DNA of 64,000 bases from an uncultured Erythrobacter sp. (GTDB lineage Bacteria > Pseudomonadota > Alphaproteobacteria > Sphingomonadales > Sphingomonadaceae). Below, in pieces: positions 9,147 to 21,674 of the stretch. The position numbers were made by a program, and so were the translations under genes. The notes beneath the pieces are model-generated. The model was not told the DNA's origin. It saw only the letters and a program-made list of their open reading frames with translations, and searched no databases. Position 1 is the stretch's first letter, and every line of letters begins with the position of its first letter. The stretch is taken from the NCBI GenBank assembly GCA_947488755.1, contig CANLAD010000001.1, forward strand, positions 386,247-450,246. Direction: 5' to 3'.

Positions 9147-10133
9147 ATGGGTACACAAGAGGGTCTGAAGCTCGTCGAACGGGACGAGAGCGGGGTCGAT
9201 ACGGCCTTCCGCGCGGACGTGCTGGACGGATTGTCGCAGCCGCAAAAGGCGATCCCTGCGCGCTGGCTTTACGATGATGCCGGATCGCAATTGTTCGAAG
9301 ATATCACGCAGGTTCCCGAATATTACCCGACCCGCGCGGAGACCGAGATCCTGCGCGAACGGGCCGACAGCTTCGCCAGGATGATCACGCCCGGCGCAGC
9401 GGTGGTCGAGTTCGGATCGGGTTCCTCGGTCAAGACGCCGCTGCTGTTGTCCGCGATCGAGCCGGGAGCTTATGTGCCGCTCGACATTGCGGGCGATTTC
9501 CTGCGCGCGGCTGCTGCCGACCTGGCCAGGAAATTCCCCGGCCTCCCGGTTTACCCGGTGGAGGCGGACTTCATGCGGCGGGTCGAGCTGCCCGAAGAAG
9601 TGGCCGACATGCCAAAGCTTGGCTTCTTCCCCGGCTCCACCATTGGCAACATGGTGGCGCGCACCGCAGTCGATTTGCTGCGCAACATGCGCAAGACGCT
9701 GGGCACCGGCGCGCGCCTGCTGATCGGTATGGATCTTATCAAGGACCAAGCCGTCCTGAAGGCCGCCTACGACGATGCGGGCGGTGTGACCGCGCAGTTC
9801 AATCACAATCTCGCGCGCCGGATCAATCGTGAGCTCGATGCCGATATCCCGCTCGACAGACTGCATCACGAAGCGCGCTGGAACGATGGTTTCGCGCGCA
9901 TCGAAATGCATCTGGTCGCCGATGCAGACATTGCGTTCGAGATCGACGGCCAGCGCTTCGCCATGAAGCGCGGCGATACCATCCATACCGAGAACAGCCA
10001 CAAGTTCGACCGGCGGACCGCCAACATGCTGCTGCTCGCGGGCGGGTGGGAGCCGATTGAGCGCTGGCTCGATGCAGGTGAGCGGTTCTCGCTGATCCTC
10101 GCCGAAGCGCGCCCGACGCCCGGCGCGCCCTGA
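9147..10133 (+). CDS. egtD: L-histidine N-alpha-methyltransferase EgtD
   Basis: 328 aa from the ATG at 9147, 4 bases after the egtB stop. SAM-binding motif EFGSGSS (about 88-94), then PLDIAGDFL and FPGSTIGNM, all typical of EgtD (DUF2260). It makes hercynine by trimethylating histidine, the substrate of EgtB. The open frame extends upstream into egtB without family similarity, so the later ATG is preferred. Together egtB and egtD are the minimal ergothioneine pair. Confidence 0.96.
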   Translation: MGTQEGLKLVERDESGVDTAFRADVLDGLSQPQKAIPARWLYDDAGSQLFEDITQVPEYYPTRAETEILRERADSFARMITPGAAVVEFGSGSSVKTPLLLSAIEPGAYVPLDIAGDFLRAAAADLARKFPGLPVYPVEADFMRRVELPEEVADMPKLGFFPGSTIGNMVARTAVDLLRNMRKTLGTGARLLIGMDLIKDQAVLKAAYDDAGGVTAQFNHNLARRINRELDADIPLDRLHHEARWNDGFARIEMHLVADADIAFEIDGQRFAMKRGDTIHTENSHKFDRRTANMLLLAGGWEPIERWLDAGERFSLILAEARPTPGAP

Positions 10134-10168
10134 AGAAACGCAAACCGGCTTCGAGCGTTCGGCGCAGC

Positions 10169-11122
10169 ATGGACGGGACACACAGCGACATCTGCGTCAT
10201 TGGCGCGGGAATGGCAGGCCTCGCCTGCGCGACGCAGCTGAAGGCGGCGGGCCTCTCGGTTCGCGTGATCGACAAGGGGCGCGGTCCGGGCGGGCGCATG
10301 GCGGCGCGGCGCGCGGAGATTGCAGGCGAAGTCGTCTCCTTCGATCACGGCGCGCAATACTTCACCGCGCGCGATGAAGCGTTTTGCAAGATTGTGGGCG
10401 AATGGGACGACCTTGGCGTGGTGGCGCGCTGGCCTGCTGCGGGTGAGGAAGCCTGGGTCGGAAAGCCCGGCATGAATGGCCCGATCCGGGCAATGGCGCA
10501 GGATTGCGCAGTCGAATGGAACCGGCGGGCAGAGAACATCGCACACAAAAACAGTCGATGGACGGTGATGACTGCCGAGGGCGAGCTGACCGCCGACACG
10601 CTTCTGGTCGCGATACCCGCCGAGCAGGCCGACGAATTACTTTGCGACGCCGCACCCGTCCTCGCCGCAATCGCCGCCGGCGTCCGCTCCGAGCCATGTT
10701 GGACCGCGATGGCAGCGTTTGCGCAGAAACTCGACCTGCCAGACACGATCCGCAGCGAGGACGCTGCGATTTCATGGGCGGCCCGCAATTCGGCCAAACC
10801 GGATCGCACCGGTTCGGAATGCTGGGTCATTCAAGCCAGCCCGCAGCGCAGCCGCGAATTGCTCGACCTGTCGAAAGAGGAAGCAGGCGCCGCGTTGCTG
10901 GACGATTTCTTCGCCCAGACCGCAGCACAATGCGCCGCCCCGATCCACCTCGCCGCGCATCGCTGGCTCTACGCGATGGTCGACCCGGTAAAAGGCGAGC
11001 CCGCGCGCTACGATGCCGAGGCAAGGATCGGGATCGCCGGCGACTACCTACATTCGCCGCGCGTCGAAGGGGCGTGGATTTCGGGCAACGCACTGGCCGA
11101 GCAGGTGCTGCGCGCCATTTAA
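10169..11122 (+). CDS. FAD-dependent NAD(P)-type oxidoreductase, renalase-like
   Basis: 317 aa. N-terminal Rossmann motif GAGMAGLACATQL (about 11-23), then DKGRGPGGRMAARR, the renalase/amine-oxidase-like FAD signature, and SFDHGAQYFTAR. C-terminal GDYLHSPRVEGAWISG closes the FAD site. Begins 35 bases after egtD on the same strand, so it may be in the egt operon, but no ergothioneine role is established; the pairing is only positional. Substrate unknown. Confidence 0.85.
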   Translation: MDGTHSDICVIGAGMAGLACATQLKAAGLSVRVIDKGRGPGGRMAARRAEIAGEVVSFDHGAQYFTARDEAFCKIVGEWDDLGVVARWPAAGEEAWVGKPGMNGPIRAMAQDCAVEWNRRAENIAHKNSRWTVMTAEGELTADTLLVAIPAEQADELLCDAAPVLAAIAAGVRSEPCWTAMAAFAQKLDLPDTIRSEDAAISWAARNSAKPDRTGSECWVIQASPQRSRELLDLSKEEAGAALLDDFFAQTAAQCAAPIHLAAHRWLYAMVDPVKGEPARYDAEARIGIAGDYLHSPRVEGAWISGNALAEQVLRAI

Positions 11123-11138
11123 GCTGGAGAGGGAATGC

Positions 11139-11213
11139 TGGCTGGGGTGGCAGGGATCGAACCTGCGAATGCCGGTACCAAAAACCGGTGCCTTACCACT
11201 TGGCTACACCCCA
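11139..11213 (-). tRNA. tRNA-Gln (anticodon UUG), CCA encoded
   Basis: Read on the minus strand: 7-bp acceptor stem (TGGGGTG with CACCCCA), D arm AGCCAAGTGGTAAGGCA, anticodon stem CCGGT/ACCGG with loop TTTTGGT giving anticodon TTG, T arm with GTTCGATC, and an encoded 3' CCA at 11141-11139. All cloverleaf arms close. It sits between two genes and is about 60 bases from the end of the YghU-like gene on the same strand. Confidence 0.97.
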
Positions 11214-11272
11214 GCAGGGGCTGCGCTCTATAACGCGTCCGTTACGGATGTGAAGAGGGATGTGAGCGAGGT

Positions 11273-12139
11273 TCAGAAGGACCAGTCGAGGTTGAGGCCG
11301 TCGAAATCAGACGCCGCATGGCGCTCGCGCAATTGCTGGTCGTCGTCGCCCCACACCTTGTTCACCAGCCGCCCGCGTCGCACCGCGGGACGCTGCGAGA
11401 TTTCGCGCGCCCAGCGCCCGACATTCTTGTAGTCATCGATCGACAGGAATGTCTTAGCATCCTCGTAAATCTTGCCCGCAACAAACGGCGCGAGCCACGG
11501 GAAGTTGGCGATATCGGCGATGGTGTAATCCTCTCCGCCGAGATAGCGGGTTTCGCCCAAACGTTTGTCCGCGACGTCGAAGATGCGCTTCGTCTCCATC
11601 GCGTAGCGGTTGATCGGGTATTCGAGCTTTTCCGGGGCGTAGGCGTAGAAATGGCCGAATCCGCCGCCGATGAAGGGGCCGGTGCCGACCTGCCAGAACA
11701 CCCATGACAGCACTTCGGCGCGCACCGCCGGATCGGGTGGGAGGAATGCGCTAAATTTCTCGGCCAGATGGACCAGGATCGCGCCGGATTCGAATACGCG
11801 AAACTCGGTGTCGCCGCTCGCATCGATCAGCGCGGGGATCTTGGAATTCGGGTTGATCGAGACGAAGCCGCTGGTGAACTGTTCGCCTTCACCGATATCG
11901 ACCGTGTAGGCGTCGTACTGCGCGCCCTCGTGCCCGGCTTCGAGCAATTCTTCGAGCATGATCGTCGCCTTGACCCCGTTTGGCGTGGCGAGCGAATGGA
12001 GCTGGAAGGGGTGGTCGCCGCGCGGCAGATCTTTCTCCTCGCGCGCGCCCGCAGTCGGCCGATTGATATTGGCGAACTTGCCGCCGCTGACTGTGTCCGC
12101 GCTCCAGACTTTGGGCGGGGTGTAGGTTTCGTCGGCCAT
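11273..12139 (-). CDS. yghU: YghU-type glutathione S-transferase / disulfide-bond oxidoreductase
   Basis: 288 aa from the ATG at 12139, exactly the E. coli YghU length; the open frame runs far upstream, antisense to the topoisomerase gene, and is not coding there. Family segments: PTAGAREEKDLPRGDHPFQL, SLATPNGVKATIMLEEL, INPNSKIPAL (thioredoxin-fold cis-Pro) and FWQVGTGPFIGGGFGHFY. YghU binds two glutathiones and reduces disulfides or organic peroxides. Divergent from the topoisomerase gene, sharing a 96-base intergenic region. Confidence 0.94.
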   Translation of the reverse strand: MADETYTPPKVWSADTVSGGKFANINRPTAGAREEKDLPRGDHPFQLHSLATPNGVKATIMLEELLEAGHEGAQYDAYTVDIGEGEQFTSGFVSINPNSKIPALIDASGDTEFRVFESGAILVHLAEKFSAFLPPDPAVRAEVLSWVFWQVGTGPFIGGGFGHFYAYAPEKLEYPINRYAMETKRIFDVADKRLGETRYLGGEDYTIADIANFPWLAPFVAGKIYEDAKTFLSIDDYKNVGRWAREISQRPAVRRGRLVNKVWGDDDQQLRERHAASDFDGLNLDWSF

Positions 12140-12235
12140 GTTCGCATGCTCCCTTGCTGCTCGAAGCGACGTGGCGGTTTCCCACGCGGCGTTCAAGTGC
12201 GGAACCGGGCGGTGCTGCGAGGCATTGTCTTTGCC

Positions 12236-13249
12236 ATGGAGAAGCTCGTCTATGTCGATGACAGCCTGCCGGGCATCACTCGCAAGGGGGCGGGGACGGG
12301 CTTTGCCTATTACTCCCCCGAAGGCGAGCTGATCCGCGATCGCGAAGAGCGCGAGCGGTTGAACGCCATCGCCTTTCCACCAGCCTATCGCGATGCGTGG
12401 TTCTGCCCCGCGCCCAACGGTCATATCCTTGCGACCGGTTACGACGATGCGGGGCGCAAGCAGTACCGCTACCACCCCGATTTTCGCCGGATGCGCGAAG
12501 GCGACAAGTTCGACCGGTGCGAGGCGTTCGGGCGGCTGCTCCCGCTGATCCGCGCGCGGGTGGACGATGACCTTTCGCAGCCACAGCCGACCGAGACCCG
12601 CGCGCTCGCGAGTGTCGTGCGGCTGCTGGACCTCAGCGCCATCCGTATCGGCAATGAGCATTATGCGCAGACCAACGAGAGCTACGGTGCAACCACGCTG
12701 CGCCGCGACCATGCCTCGGTAAATTCGCGCTCGCTGCGTCTGCACTTCACCGGCAAAGGCGGGCGCGAGCGAGAGATGAAGCTGGCCGACCCGCGGCTTG
12801 CCCGCGCCATCCGCCGAATGAACGATCTGCCGCGCGACCCCGCTGACGAAAACCTGTTCCGCTACGAAGACGAGCATGGCGAGACCCGGCCCGTCACTTC
12901 GCACGACGTCAACGCCTATCTGCGCGAGGTGATGGGCGAGGATTTCACCGCCAAGCACTTCCGCACATGGCATGCGAGCGTGCTCGGCTTCGCGACCTTG
13001 GCGAAGGGAGCAGGCGAAGTCACGATCCGCGCGCTGCTGGAGGTGGTGTCGGAGCATCTGGGCAACACCGAAGCGACCGCGCGCAAGAGCTACATCCACC
13101 CCGCCGTCATCGCGCGGGTGGAGGGGCAGGCGCAGTGGCGCGCGGCGCTGAAACTGCCGCGTGCCAACAAGTGGCTCACCCGCGAGGAGCGCGGCCTCCT
13201 GCAATTGCTCGAACACAGCCCGGAAGCGGCCGAATTGCTGGCGGCATAG
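12236..13249 (+). CDS. DNA topoisomerase IB (poxvirus/eukaryote-like)
   Basis: 337 aa from the ATG at 12236. Type IB fold: N-terminal domain with GITRKGAGTGFAYY, catalytic domain with SAIRIGNEHYAQ (Arg), LHFTGKGGRE (Lys), KHFRTWHASV (Arg/His) and the nucleophile in ARKSYIHPAV (Tyr about 286). The enzyme relaxes supercoils of either sign by a 3'-phosphotyrosine intermediate without ATP. Bacterial copies are accessory to gyrase/topo IV. The neighbours give no functional hint. Confidence 0.95.
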   Translation: MEKLVYVDDSLPGITRKGAGTGFAYYSPEGELIRDREERERLNAIAFPPAYRDAWFCPAPNGHILATGYDDAGRKQYRYHPDFRRMREGDKFDRCEAFGRLLPLIRARVDDDLSQPQPTETRALASVVRLLDLSAIRIGNEHYAQTNESYGATTLRRDHASVNSRSLRLHFTGKGGREREMKLADPRLARAIRRMNDLPRDPADENLFRYEDEHGETRPVTSHDVNAYLREVMGEDFTAKHFRTWHASVLGFATLAKGAGEVTIRALLEVVSEHLGNTEATARKSYIHPAVIARVEGQAQWRAALKLPRANKWLTREERGLLQLLEHSPEAAELLAA

Positions 13250-13350
13250 CCCCGAACGCGCTCGACATTGCTGGCACGCGCCTCAGCGGCTAGGCGGATC
13301 GCGTCACTGGTGGCTCGATAGCCACCCACCGCATCGAAAGCAGCGCATTC

Positions 13351-15431
<2,081 letters not shown>

Positions 15432-15435
<4 letters not shown>

Positions 15436-16040
15436 GCGGCGGAGGGCTGGCCAACCATGTCGGCCGCACGCGTCTTCGCCGCTTCGATCTTCGCCTCTCC
15501 GTCTGCGCCCATGATGCCGTCCGCCGCGACGATCTCGACATCGCTGATACCGAGAAAACCGAGGTAGAATTTCAGCCAGCTCGACATGAAGTCCATGCCC
15601 GATCCGATCGGCGTGCCGCCCGATGCCGCCGCGATGTAGGCTTTCTTGCCCTCCAGCAGCCCGACCGGCCCGGTCTCTGTGTATTTGAACGTCGTCCCGG
15701 CCCGCGCGACCAGATCGGCCCATGCCTTGAGCGTTGCAGGCGCGCCGAAATTGTAGACCGGCGTGCTGATCACGATCATGTCGGCAGTGAGCAGCTCGGC
15801 GATCAGCGTATCGGCGATCGCGGCAAGTTCGGCCTGTTCGGGCGTGCGCTCGTCCTTGGGCGCGAGCCCGGCATTGAAGCGCTCCCAGCTTTGATAGGGG
15901 ACGTCGTTGCGGGCAAGATCGCGGGTGGTGACGCTGGCGCCGGTCGCTTCGATGAGGCCATCGACAATTTTCTGACCGAGCATGGTCGAGACGCTTTCAT
16001 CGCCGCGAATGCTGGCGGTGATGTGGAGGATGTTGGACAT
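15432..16040 (-). CDS. azoR: FMN-dependent NADH-azoreductase (AzoR)
   Basis: 202 aa from the ATG at 16040, with AAAGGAACGATACCC upstream. Flavodoxin-like fold: ITASIRGDESVS (phosphate loop), ISTPVYNFGAPATLKAW and IAAASGG, the AzoR pattern. It reduces azo compounds and quinones by two-electron transfer. Downstream of pirin on the same strand (38-base gap), so likely one operon read away from the LysR gene. A quinone-detoxifying unit is the simplest reading. Confidence 0.94.
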
Positions 16041-16078
16041 GGGTATCGTTCCTTTGTTCGAGTGGGAAATCGAGTGGG

Positions 16079-16780
16079 TCAGGCGCTGTCGACCAGCACG
16101 ACTTCGCTGTCTTCGAGCGCGGTGATGGTAACAGCGTCGCGTTGCGTGATCGCGACCCCGTCGCGCGCCTGAACTTCCACATCCTCGATACGAACCCTGC
16201 CGGTGGCGGGGACGAGGTAGAGGTGCCTCTCGGCGCTGTGCGGGCGGTAGGTCACGCTTTCGCCCGCTCGGATCGTCGCACCCAGAACGCGCGCATCGGT
16301 GCGGATCGGCAGGGCATCGCCGTCGTCCTGAGCGCCGCTCGCCAGCGGGACAAAGCCTCCCGCACGCTCGCCTTTGGGAAACTCGCGCGCGCCCCAATGC
16401 GGCTCGCCGCCGCGCTGTTCGGGCACGATCCAGATTTGGAATATCTCGGTTTCGCCGTCTTCGCGGTTGTATTCCGAATGCGTGACGCCGGTGCCAGCGC
16501 TCATCACCTGCACATCGCCCGCTTCGGTGCGGCCTTCATTGCCCATCGAGTCGCGGTGGGTGATCGCGCCTTTGCGGACATAGGTTATGATCTCCATGTC
16601 GCGGTGCGGGTGTGGCGGGAAACCGGTGCCGGGCGCGATGGTGTCATCGTTCCAGACCCGCAGCCGCCCCCAATTGACCCGCTCGGGGTCGTGATAATCG
16701 GCGAAGGAGAAGTGATGGTGGGCATCGAGCCAGCCGTGGTCGGCGCTGCCCAGACCAGCGAAGGGACGCAGTTCGATCAT
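16079..16780 (-). CDS. pirin family protein
   Basis: 233 aa from the ATG at 16780, preceded by AAAGGAG. N-terminal cupin with metal-binding histidines in GFPPHPHRDMEIITYV and MSAGTGVTHSEYN, plus IWIVPEQRG, as in YhhW/pirin, some of which are quercetinases. Co-oriented with azoR and divergent from a LysR gene, a frequent arrangement for quinone or flavonoid-responsive regulation. Enzymatic activity is not provable from sequence. Confidence 0.95.
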   Translation of the reverse strand: MIELRPFAGLGSADHGWLDAHHHFSFADYHDPERVNWGRLRVWNDDTIAPGTGFPPHPHRDMEIITYVRKGAITHRDSMGNEGRTEAGDVQVMSAGTGVTHSEYNREDGETEIFQIWIVPEQRGGEPHWGAREFPKGERAGGFVPLASGAQDDGDALPIRTDARVLGATIRAGESVTYRPHSAERHLYLVPATGRVRIEDVEVQARDGVAITQRDAVTITALEDSEVVLVDSA

Positions 16781-16835
16781 GATGGGTCTCCTTTGTGGCA
16801 TGTCATCGCGCGGATCTGCGCGTCGTTGCGGGTTA

Positions 16836-16893
16836 GATAACGTGCTCAGGCGAACGGATAAGTGCGATAAAACTTGCAAAGATGTTCTGATAA
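16836..16893 (+). promoter_or_regulatory. four GATAA repeats in the lysR-pirin intergenic region
   Basis: GATAA occurs at 16836, 16857, 16866 and 16889 on the plus strand, with start-to-start spacings of 21, 9 and 23 bases, in the 129-base region between the divergent genes. Two of the spacings are close to two helical turns. It is a candidate operator array for the LysR protein; no canonical T-N11-A palindrome is obvious. Confidence 0.3.
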
Positions 16894-16909
16894 GCTGACC
16901 ATAAACGCC

Positions 16910-17815
16910 GTGAAGCTCGGCGATCCCAGTCTCGATCAGGTGCGCATTTTCCTCGCCGTGGTGGAGGAGGGCAGCTTTGGCGGCGCGGCGCGGCGAATGG
17001 GGCGCGCTGTCTCGGCAATCAGCTATGGCATCGCCCAACTCGAAGCGCAGCTGTCCGTGACATTGTTCGAGCGCGAGGGGTCGCGCAAGCCGGTGCTCAC
17101 CGCCGCGGGGTCCGGTCTGCTGCCTCAGGCGCGCGCCATCGCGGATGAAGTGGACGCGCTGCTCGCCAAGACGCGCTCGCTCCATGCGGGGCTTGAAAGT
17201 GAGCTGGTGCTGGTCATCGACGTGATGGTGCCGGGCGACATTACGGCCCGCGTGCTGCGCGCCTTTCGCGGGCAATTCCCGACGGTTGCGCTCACCTTGC
17301 GGGTCGAGGGGCTTGGCGCAGTGGCGCAATGCCTGCTGGACGAAGACGGTGGGCTCGCCATCGGCGGGCCGATCACCGCCGATGATCCTGCGCTTGAACG
17401 CCAGGCAATCGGCGCGATCGAACTGATCCCCGTCGCTGCTCCAGACCATCCACTCGCGATGCGCGGCATCGAGCCGGGAGAGAGCCGCAAGCACCTGCAA
17501 CTGGTGCTCTCCGACCGATCACCGCGCACGCAGGGACAGGAATTTTCGGTCATCAGCCCGCTGACGTGGCGGCTCGGCGATCTGGGAGCCAAGCATTCCC
17601 TGCTCAAAGAGGGGCTGGGCTGGGGAAACATGCCGCGCCACATGGTCGCTGACGATCTGGAGGCGGGAGCGCTGGTGGAACTCGATCTGCCGGAGCGACC
17701 GGGCGCGCGATACCCGCTCAGCGCATTGTGGCGGCGCGATACGCGGCCGGGTCTGGCGACGAGCTGGTTGATCGAGGCGTTCGCCGAAGCGCTCGATCCC
17801 GCGGTCAGGCCGTGA
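16910..17815 (+). CDS. LysR-family transcriptional regulator
   Basis: 301 aa from the GTG at 16910, which puts the start seven residues before the conserved LDQVRIFLAVVEEGSF helix. A TTG at 16874 would add 12 residues; neither has a strong ribosome binding site. Winged HTH at about 7-65 (AARRMGRAVSAISYGIAQLE), then a LysR effector domain. Divergent from pirin-azoR, so most likely controls them. The 3' end overlaps the convergent STAS-like gene by 11 bases. Confidence 0.9.
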   Translation: MKLGDPSLDQVRIFLAVVEEGSFGGAARRMGRAVSAISYGIAQLEAQLSVTLFEREGSRKPVLTAAGSGLLPQARAIADEVDALLAKTRSLHAGLESELVLVIDVMVPGDITARVLRAFRGQFPTVALTLRVEGLGAVAQCLLDEDGGLAIGGPITADDPALERQAIGAIELIPVAAPDHPLAMRGIEPGESRKHLQLVLSDRSPRTQGQEFSVISPLTWRLGDLGAKHSLLKEGLGWGNMPRHMVADDLEAGALVELDLPERPGARYPLSALWRRDTRPGLATSWLIEAFAEALDPAVRP

Positions 17816-18218
17816 TCGGATTGGGCATCGGGCGCATATCACTTTCACGCAGCCAATTCAGCGCATCGCCTCTCGAATCGAAAAATTCGAGTGTGAGCTT
17901 TTCGCGCACACGCTTGTATTGTTGTTGCAGAAGCACGGTTGCTCCGACAAGCGCGAGGCGCTCCATGCCCAGAACCGGCGCTGCCTCGTGGGCCAGCCTG
18001 ATCTGCTCGCTGACCTCGCGGGTTTGTACCGGCAACTCGCTGAGATCGCCGAGGCCCTTGAACTTTCGCCCGTTCGCGCTCAGCGCCTTGCACTCGTGAA
18101 CCAGCGCGGATTGCGCTTCCTGAGCCAGTTTCAGGGAGAAAAGACCGCGAAGGGCGAAGTGCAATTCGCGTTCGCGATCAAGACGTTTGACCGTGTAGCT
18201 TGGAGCGAGCGTAACCAT
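17805..18218 (-). CDS. SpoIIAA/STAS-like protein, paralogue A
   Basis: 137 aa from the ATG at 18218, which has AAGGGA 6 bases upstream. Alternating strand/helix pattern with LGDLSELPVQTREVSEQIRL, QQQYKRVREKLTLEFFDSRG and an end MRPMPNPITA. The same frame with the same C-terminal PMPNPIT motif occurs in the next upstream gene, so the two are duplicated. Resembles the SpoIIAA-like/STAS group of small proteins whose role is mostly unknown. Family placement moderate, function unassigned. Confidence 0.72.
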   Translation of the reverse strand: MVTLAPSYTVKRLDRERELHFALRGLFSLKLAQEAQSALVHECKALSANGRKFKGLGDLSELPVQTREVSEQIRLAHEAAPVLGMERLALVGATVLLQQQYKRVREKLTLEFFDSRGDALNWLRESDMRPMPNPITA

Positions 18219-18333
18219 GCACGTTCCCTTGGTTTGAGTTGGTGAAGAACGCGTAAACACGCGAGGCAAAGCGCGGTGCTTCATGCCGGTTTGGCTACCG
18301 TGGCCCCGCTGTCCTCGCCCGTGGCCGACCTGG

Positions 18334-18768
18334 TCAGCTTGTTATCGGGTTCGGCATGGGCTCGCTTCGGCCCGCGCCATCGTCCTGCTCTCCAGTGTTC
18401 AGCCAGTGGCGTGCTTTTGCCGCGTCACTGAAGAATTCAACTTCGACGCCTTCGGTGATGCGCTTGTATTGCAGCTTCACCAGCGCGGCAGGATTGACGA
18501 CGGCAAAGCGCTGGAGACCGTTGCGCTGGCCCGCGAGGATACTGTCGCGGATCGCAGCCGCGGTTTCGCGGTCCTGCGGCACGAATTCGGTAAGGTCGCC
18601 CATCGCGCTGAAGGGCTCATGGCGCTTCATCAGCGGCTTGGCCGCTTCGCCCAACTCGAACAGGAAAGCGCGCATCGCATCGGGCGTCCAGTATCCGCCG
18701 ATGGTGAACGAAATGATCGCCCGCTGCATGTCGGCATGAATGCTCTGGGTGGGCTTCAGACTGGCCAT
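18334..18768 (-). CDS. SpoIIAA/STAS-like protein, paralogue B
   Basis: 144 aa. Aligns along its length with the 17805-18218 product: MGDLTEFVPQDRETAAAIRD corresponds to LGDLSELPVQTREVSEQIR, LVKLQYKRITEGVEVEFFSD to LLQQQYKRVREKLTLEFFDS, and both end PMPNPIT. The pair is in tandem with 115 bases between, where both could share or have separate promoters. No catalytic motif is visible; a fold-level STAS-like assignment is inference. Confidence 0.72.
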   Translation of the reverse strand: MASLKPTQSIHADMQRAIISFTIGGYWTPDAMRAFLFELGEAAKPLMKRHEPFSAMGDLTEFVPQDRETAAAIRDSILAGQRNGLQRFAVVNPAALVKLQYKRITEGVEVEFFSDAAKARHWLNTGEQDDGAGRSEPMPNPITS

Positions 18769-18826
18769 GCCGTAGGGTTAGCAGCCTTGGGTTAAGAAAA
18801 ACCACACTGCCTCGGTTAAGCCGCGA

Positions 18827-19489
18827 TTAGGCCTGTTCCGCCGCCGCTGTCGGACCGAACACGATCGCCGCATCGCCCGCCCGCCACGGATCGAATTTCG
18901 GCATCACGCTGGCGAACAGATCGGAGGAGAGGTGTGCGGCGAGCCAGGGTTGCAGATGCGGCAGTTTCTGCGCATCGAACCAGGCCCGGTCGTGGTTGCC
19001 GAATTGCCGGATGAAGGGAAACAGCGCGATATCGGCGAGCGTGCGGGTGGAGCCGCAAAGCTGCTTGGACCCCGCCAGCCGTGCATCCCACTCGCTCAGG
19101 ATTGCAAGGCCTTGCGCGCGGTGATCGATGGTCCCGTGGTCGGGCTCGTCCTCATAGCGGTTCGGATATTTGTATCGGTCGAGGTGATGCTTGAACGGAC
19201 CGTCGGCGCGGGCAATCAGTTCCGCGTCATCACCCGCGAGCCAGTTTTCGGGATCGTTCCGGCCAAGTGCCCAGCGCATGATCGCTAGGCTCTCATCGAT
19301 CACCACGCTATCGCGAAGCACCAGCACCGGCACGGTCGCCTTGGCCGAGGCTTCGGAGAGCTCGGGCGGCTTGTCCGACAGCTTCACCTCGCGCAATTCC
19401 ACCGCGATGCCCGCGATCCACAGCGCCATGCGCGCGCGCATCGCATAGGGGCAGCGGCGGAAGGAATAGAGGACAGCCAACGCGCTCAT
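18827..19489 (-). CDS. glutathione S-transferase family protein
   Basis: 220 aa. Thioredoxin-fold N-terminus [20 protein letters not shown] with a CPYA active-site-like motif, KATVPVLVL cis-Pro region, [11 protein letters not shown]; helical GST C-domain with [14 protein letters not shown]. Its ATG overlaps the trhO stop in ATGA (19486-19489), so it is translationally coupled to trhO and ilvE. Substrate unknown. Confidence 0.9.
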   Translation of the reverse strand: MSALAVLYSFRRCPYAMRARMALWIAGIAVELREVKLSDKPPELSEASAKATVPVLVLRDSVVIDESLAIMRWALGRNDPENWLAGDDAELIARADGPFKHHLDRYKYPNRYEDEPDHGTIDHRAQGLAILSEWDARLAGSKQLCGSTRTLADIALFPFIRQFGNHDRAWFDAQKLPHLQPWLAAHLSSDLFASVMPKFDPWRAGDAAIVFGPTAAAEQA

Positions 19490-20420
19490 CCGCTGCTCGC
19501 CAGCCTCGCCCCGACATGCGCAGCCCCGCGCTTCTTCGCGAGCGCTTCCTGACGCTGGCGCTCGGCATAGCGGGCGCGTTGGGCGTCGCTGCGCTCGTCG
19601 ATGCAGGCGGGGCAGCTTACGCCCTCGACATAGGCGGGGTCGCGGCACGCTTCGGAACCGACCGGGCGGCGGCAGGCGCGGCACAGCACCTGATCGCCGG
19701 GCGCAAGGCCGTGGGTTACGCTCACCCGCTCGTCGAAAACGAAGCAATCGCCGTCCCACGCGCTTTCACCTTCCGGCACGGTTTCGAGATAGCGCAATAT
19801 CCCGCCCTTGAGGTGGAACACGTCCTCGACGCCTTGCGAGCGCAGGAAGCTGGTCGATTTCTCGCAGCGTATCCCGCCGGTGCAGAACATCGCGACCCTT
19901 TTGCCGCCGCTGAGCAGGTCGTCGCGGTGTTCGCGAAACCATTCGGGGAAATCGCGAAAGCTGGCGGTCTGCGGATCGATCGCGCCGCGGAACGTGCCCG
20001 CCGCGACTTCGTAATCGTTGCGCGTGTCGATCACGATGGTGTCGGGATCGGCAATCAGCGCGTTCCAGTCGCCCGGATCTACGTAGCGCCCGACACTGGC
20101 GGCGGGGTCGATATCCGGCTCGCCCATGGTCACGATCTCGCGCTTCAATCGCACTTTCATGCGGTTGAAGGGCATTTCGGATGCGGCGGAGTATTTCACG
20201 TCGAGCGGTTCGCAGCCGGGCAAGGCGCGGATACGATCAAGGACGGCGGCGATGCCGTCCGGCGTGCCCGCAATAGTTCCGTTAATGCCCTCTCGTGCAA
20301 GCAGGATCGTGCCTCTGATCCCCGCCCCCTCGCAAGCGGCAAGCAGCGGTTCGCGCAACGCGGCGGGATCGTCGAACGGCGTGAAGCGATAGAGCGCGGC
20401 GACCTGGATGGGTTGGTCGG

Positions 20421-20424
<4 letters not shown>
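19486..20424 (-). CDS. trhO: tRNA uridine-34 hydroxylase TrhO (YceA-type rhodanese)
   Basis: 312 aa. N-terminal YceA domain ([33 protein letters not shown]), rhodanese domain with catalytic Cys in [17 protein letters not shown]-terminal Cys pairs CRACRRPV and CPAC that may bind metal. TrhO hydroxylates U34 of some tRNAs as the first step toward ho5U derivatives. Overlaps ilvE by 4 bases upstream and gst by 4 bases downstream. Confidence 0.94.
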
Positions 20425-21515
<1,091 letters not shown>

Positions 21516-21674
21516 AGATGCGCGGGTAATATGCGCTAGCGTCGAGGGCAAGATTAGTGTGAGAGCGTCGGCGGGGGCGTAAAGGGATGGTCGCGCAGCG
21601 ACCGCAAGGCCGACCAGCCGCCCGCAGGCCCGTTATGGCCGGGGATATCGCATGCCGGACGGCGCGCGAACACC

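Noticed and set aside
12140..13216. N-terminal extension of the YghU-like frame to 13216
   Set aside because: Lies antisense to the topoisomerase IB gene; the YghU family length is met from the ATG at 12139.
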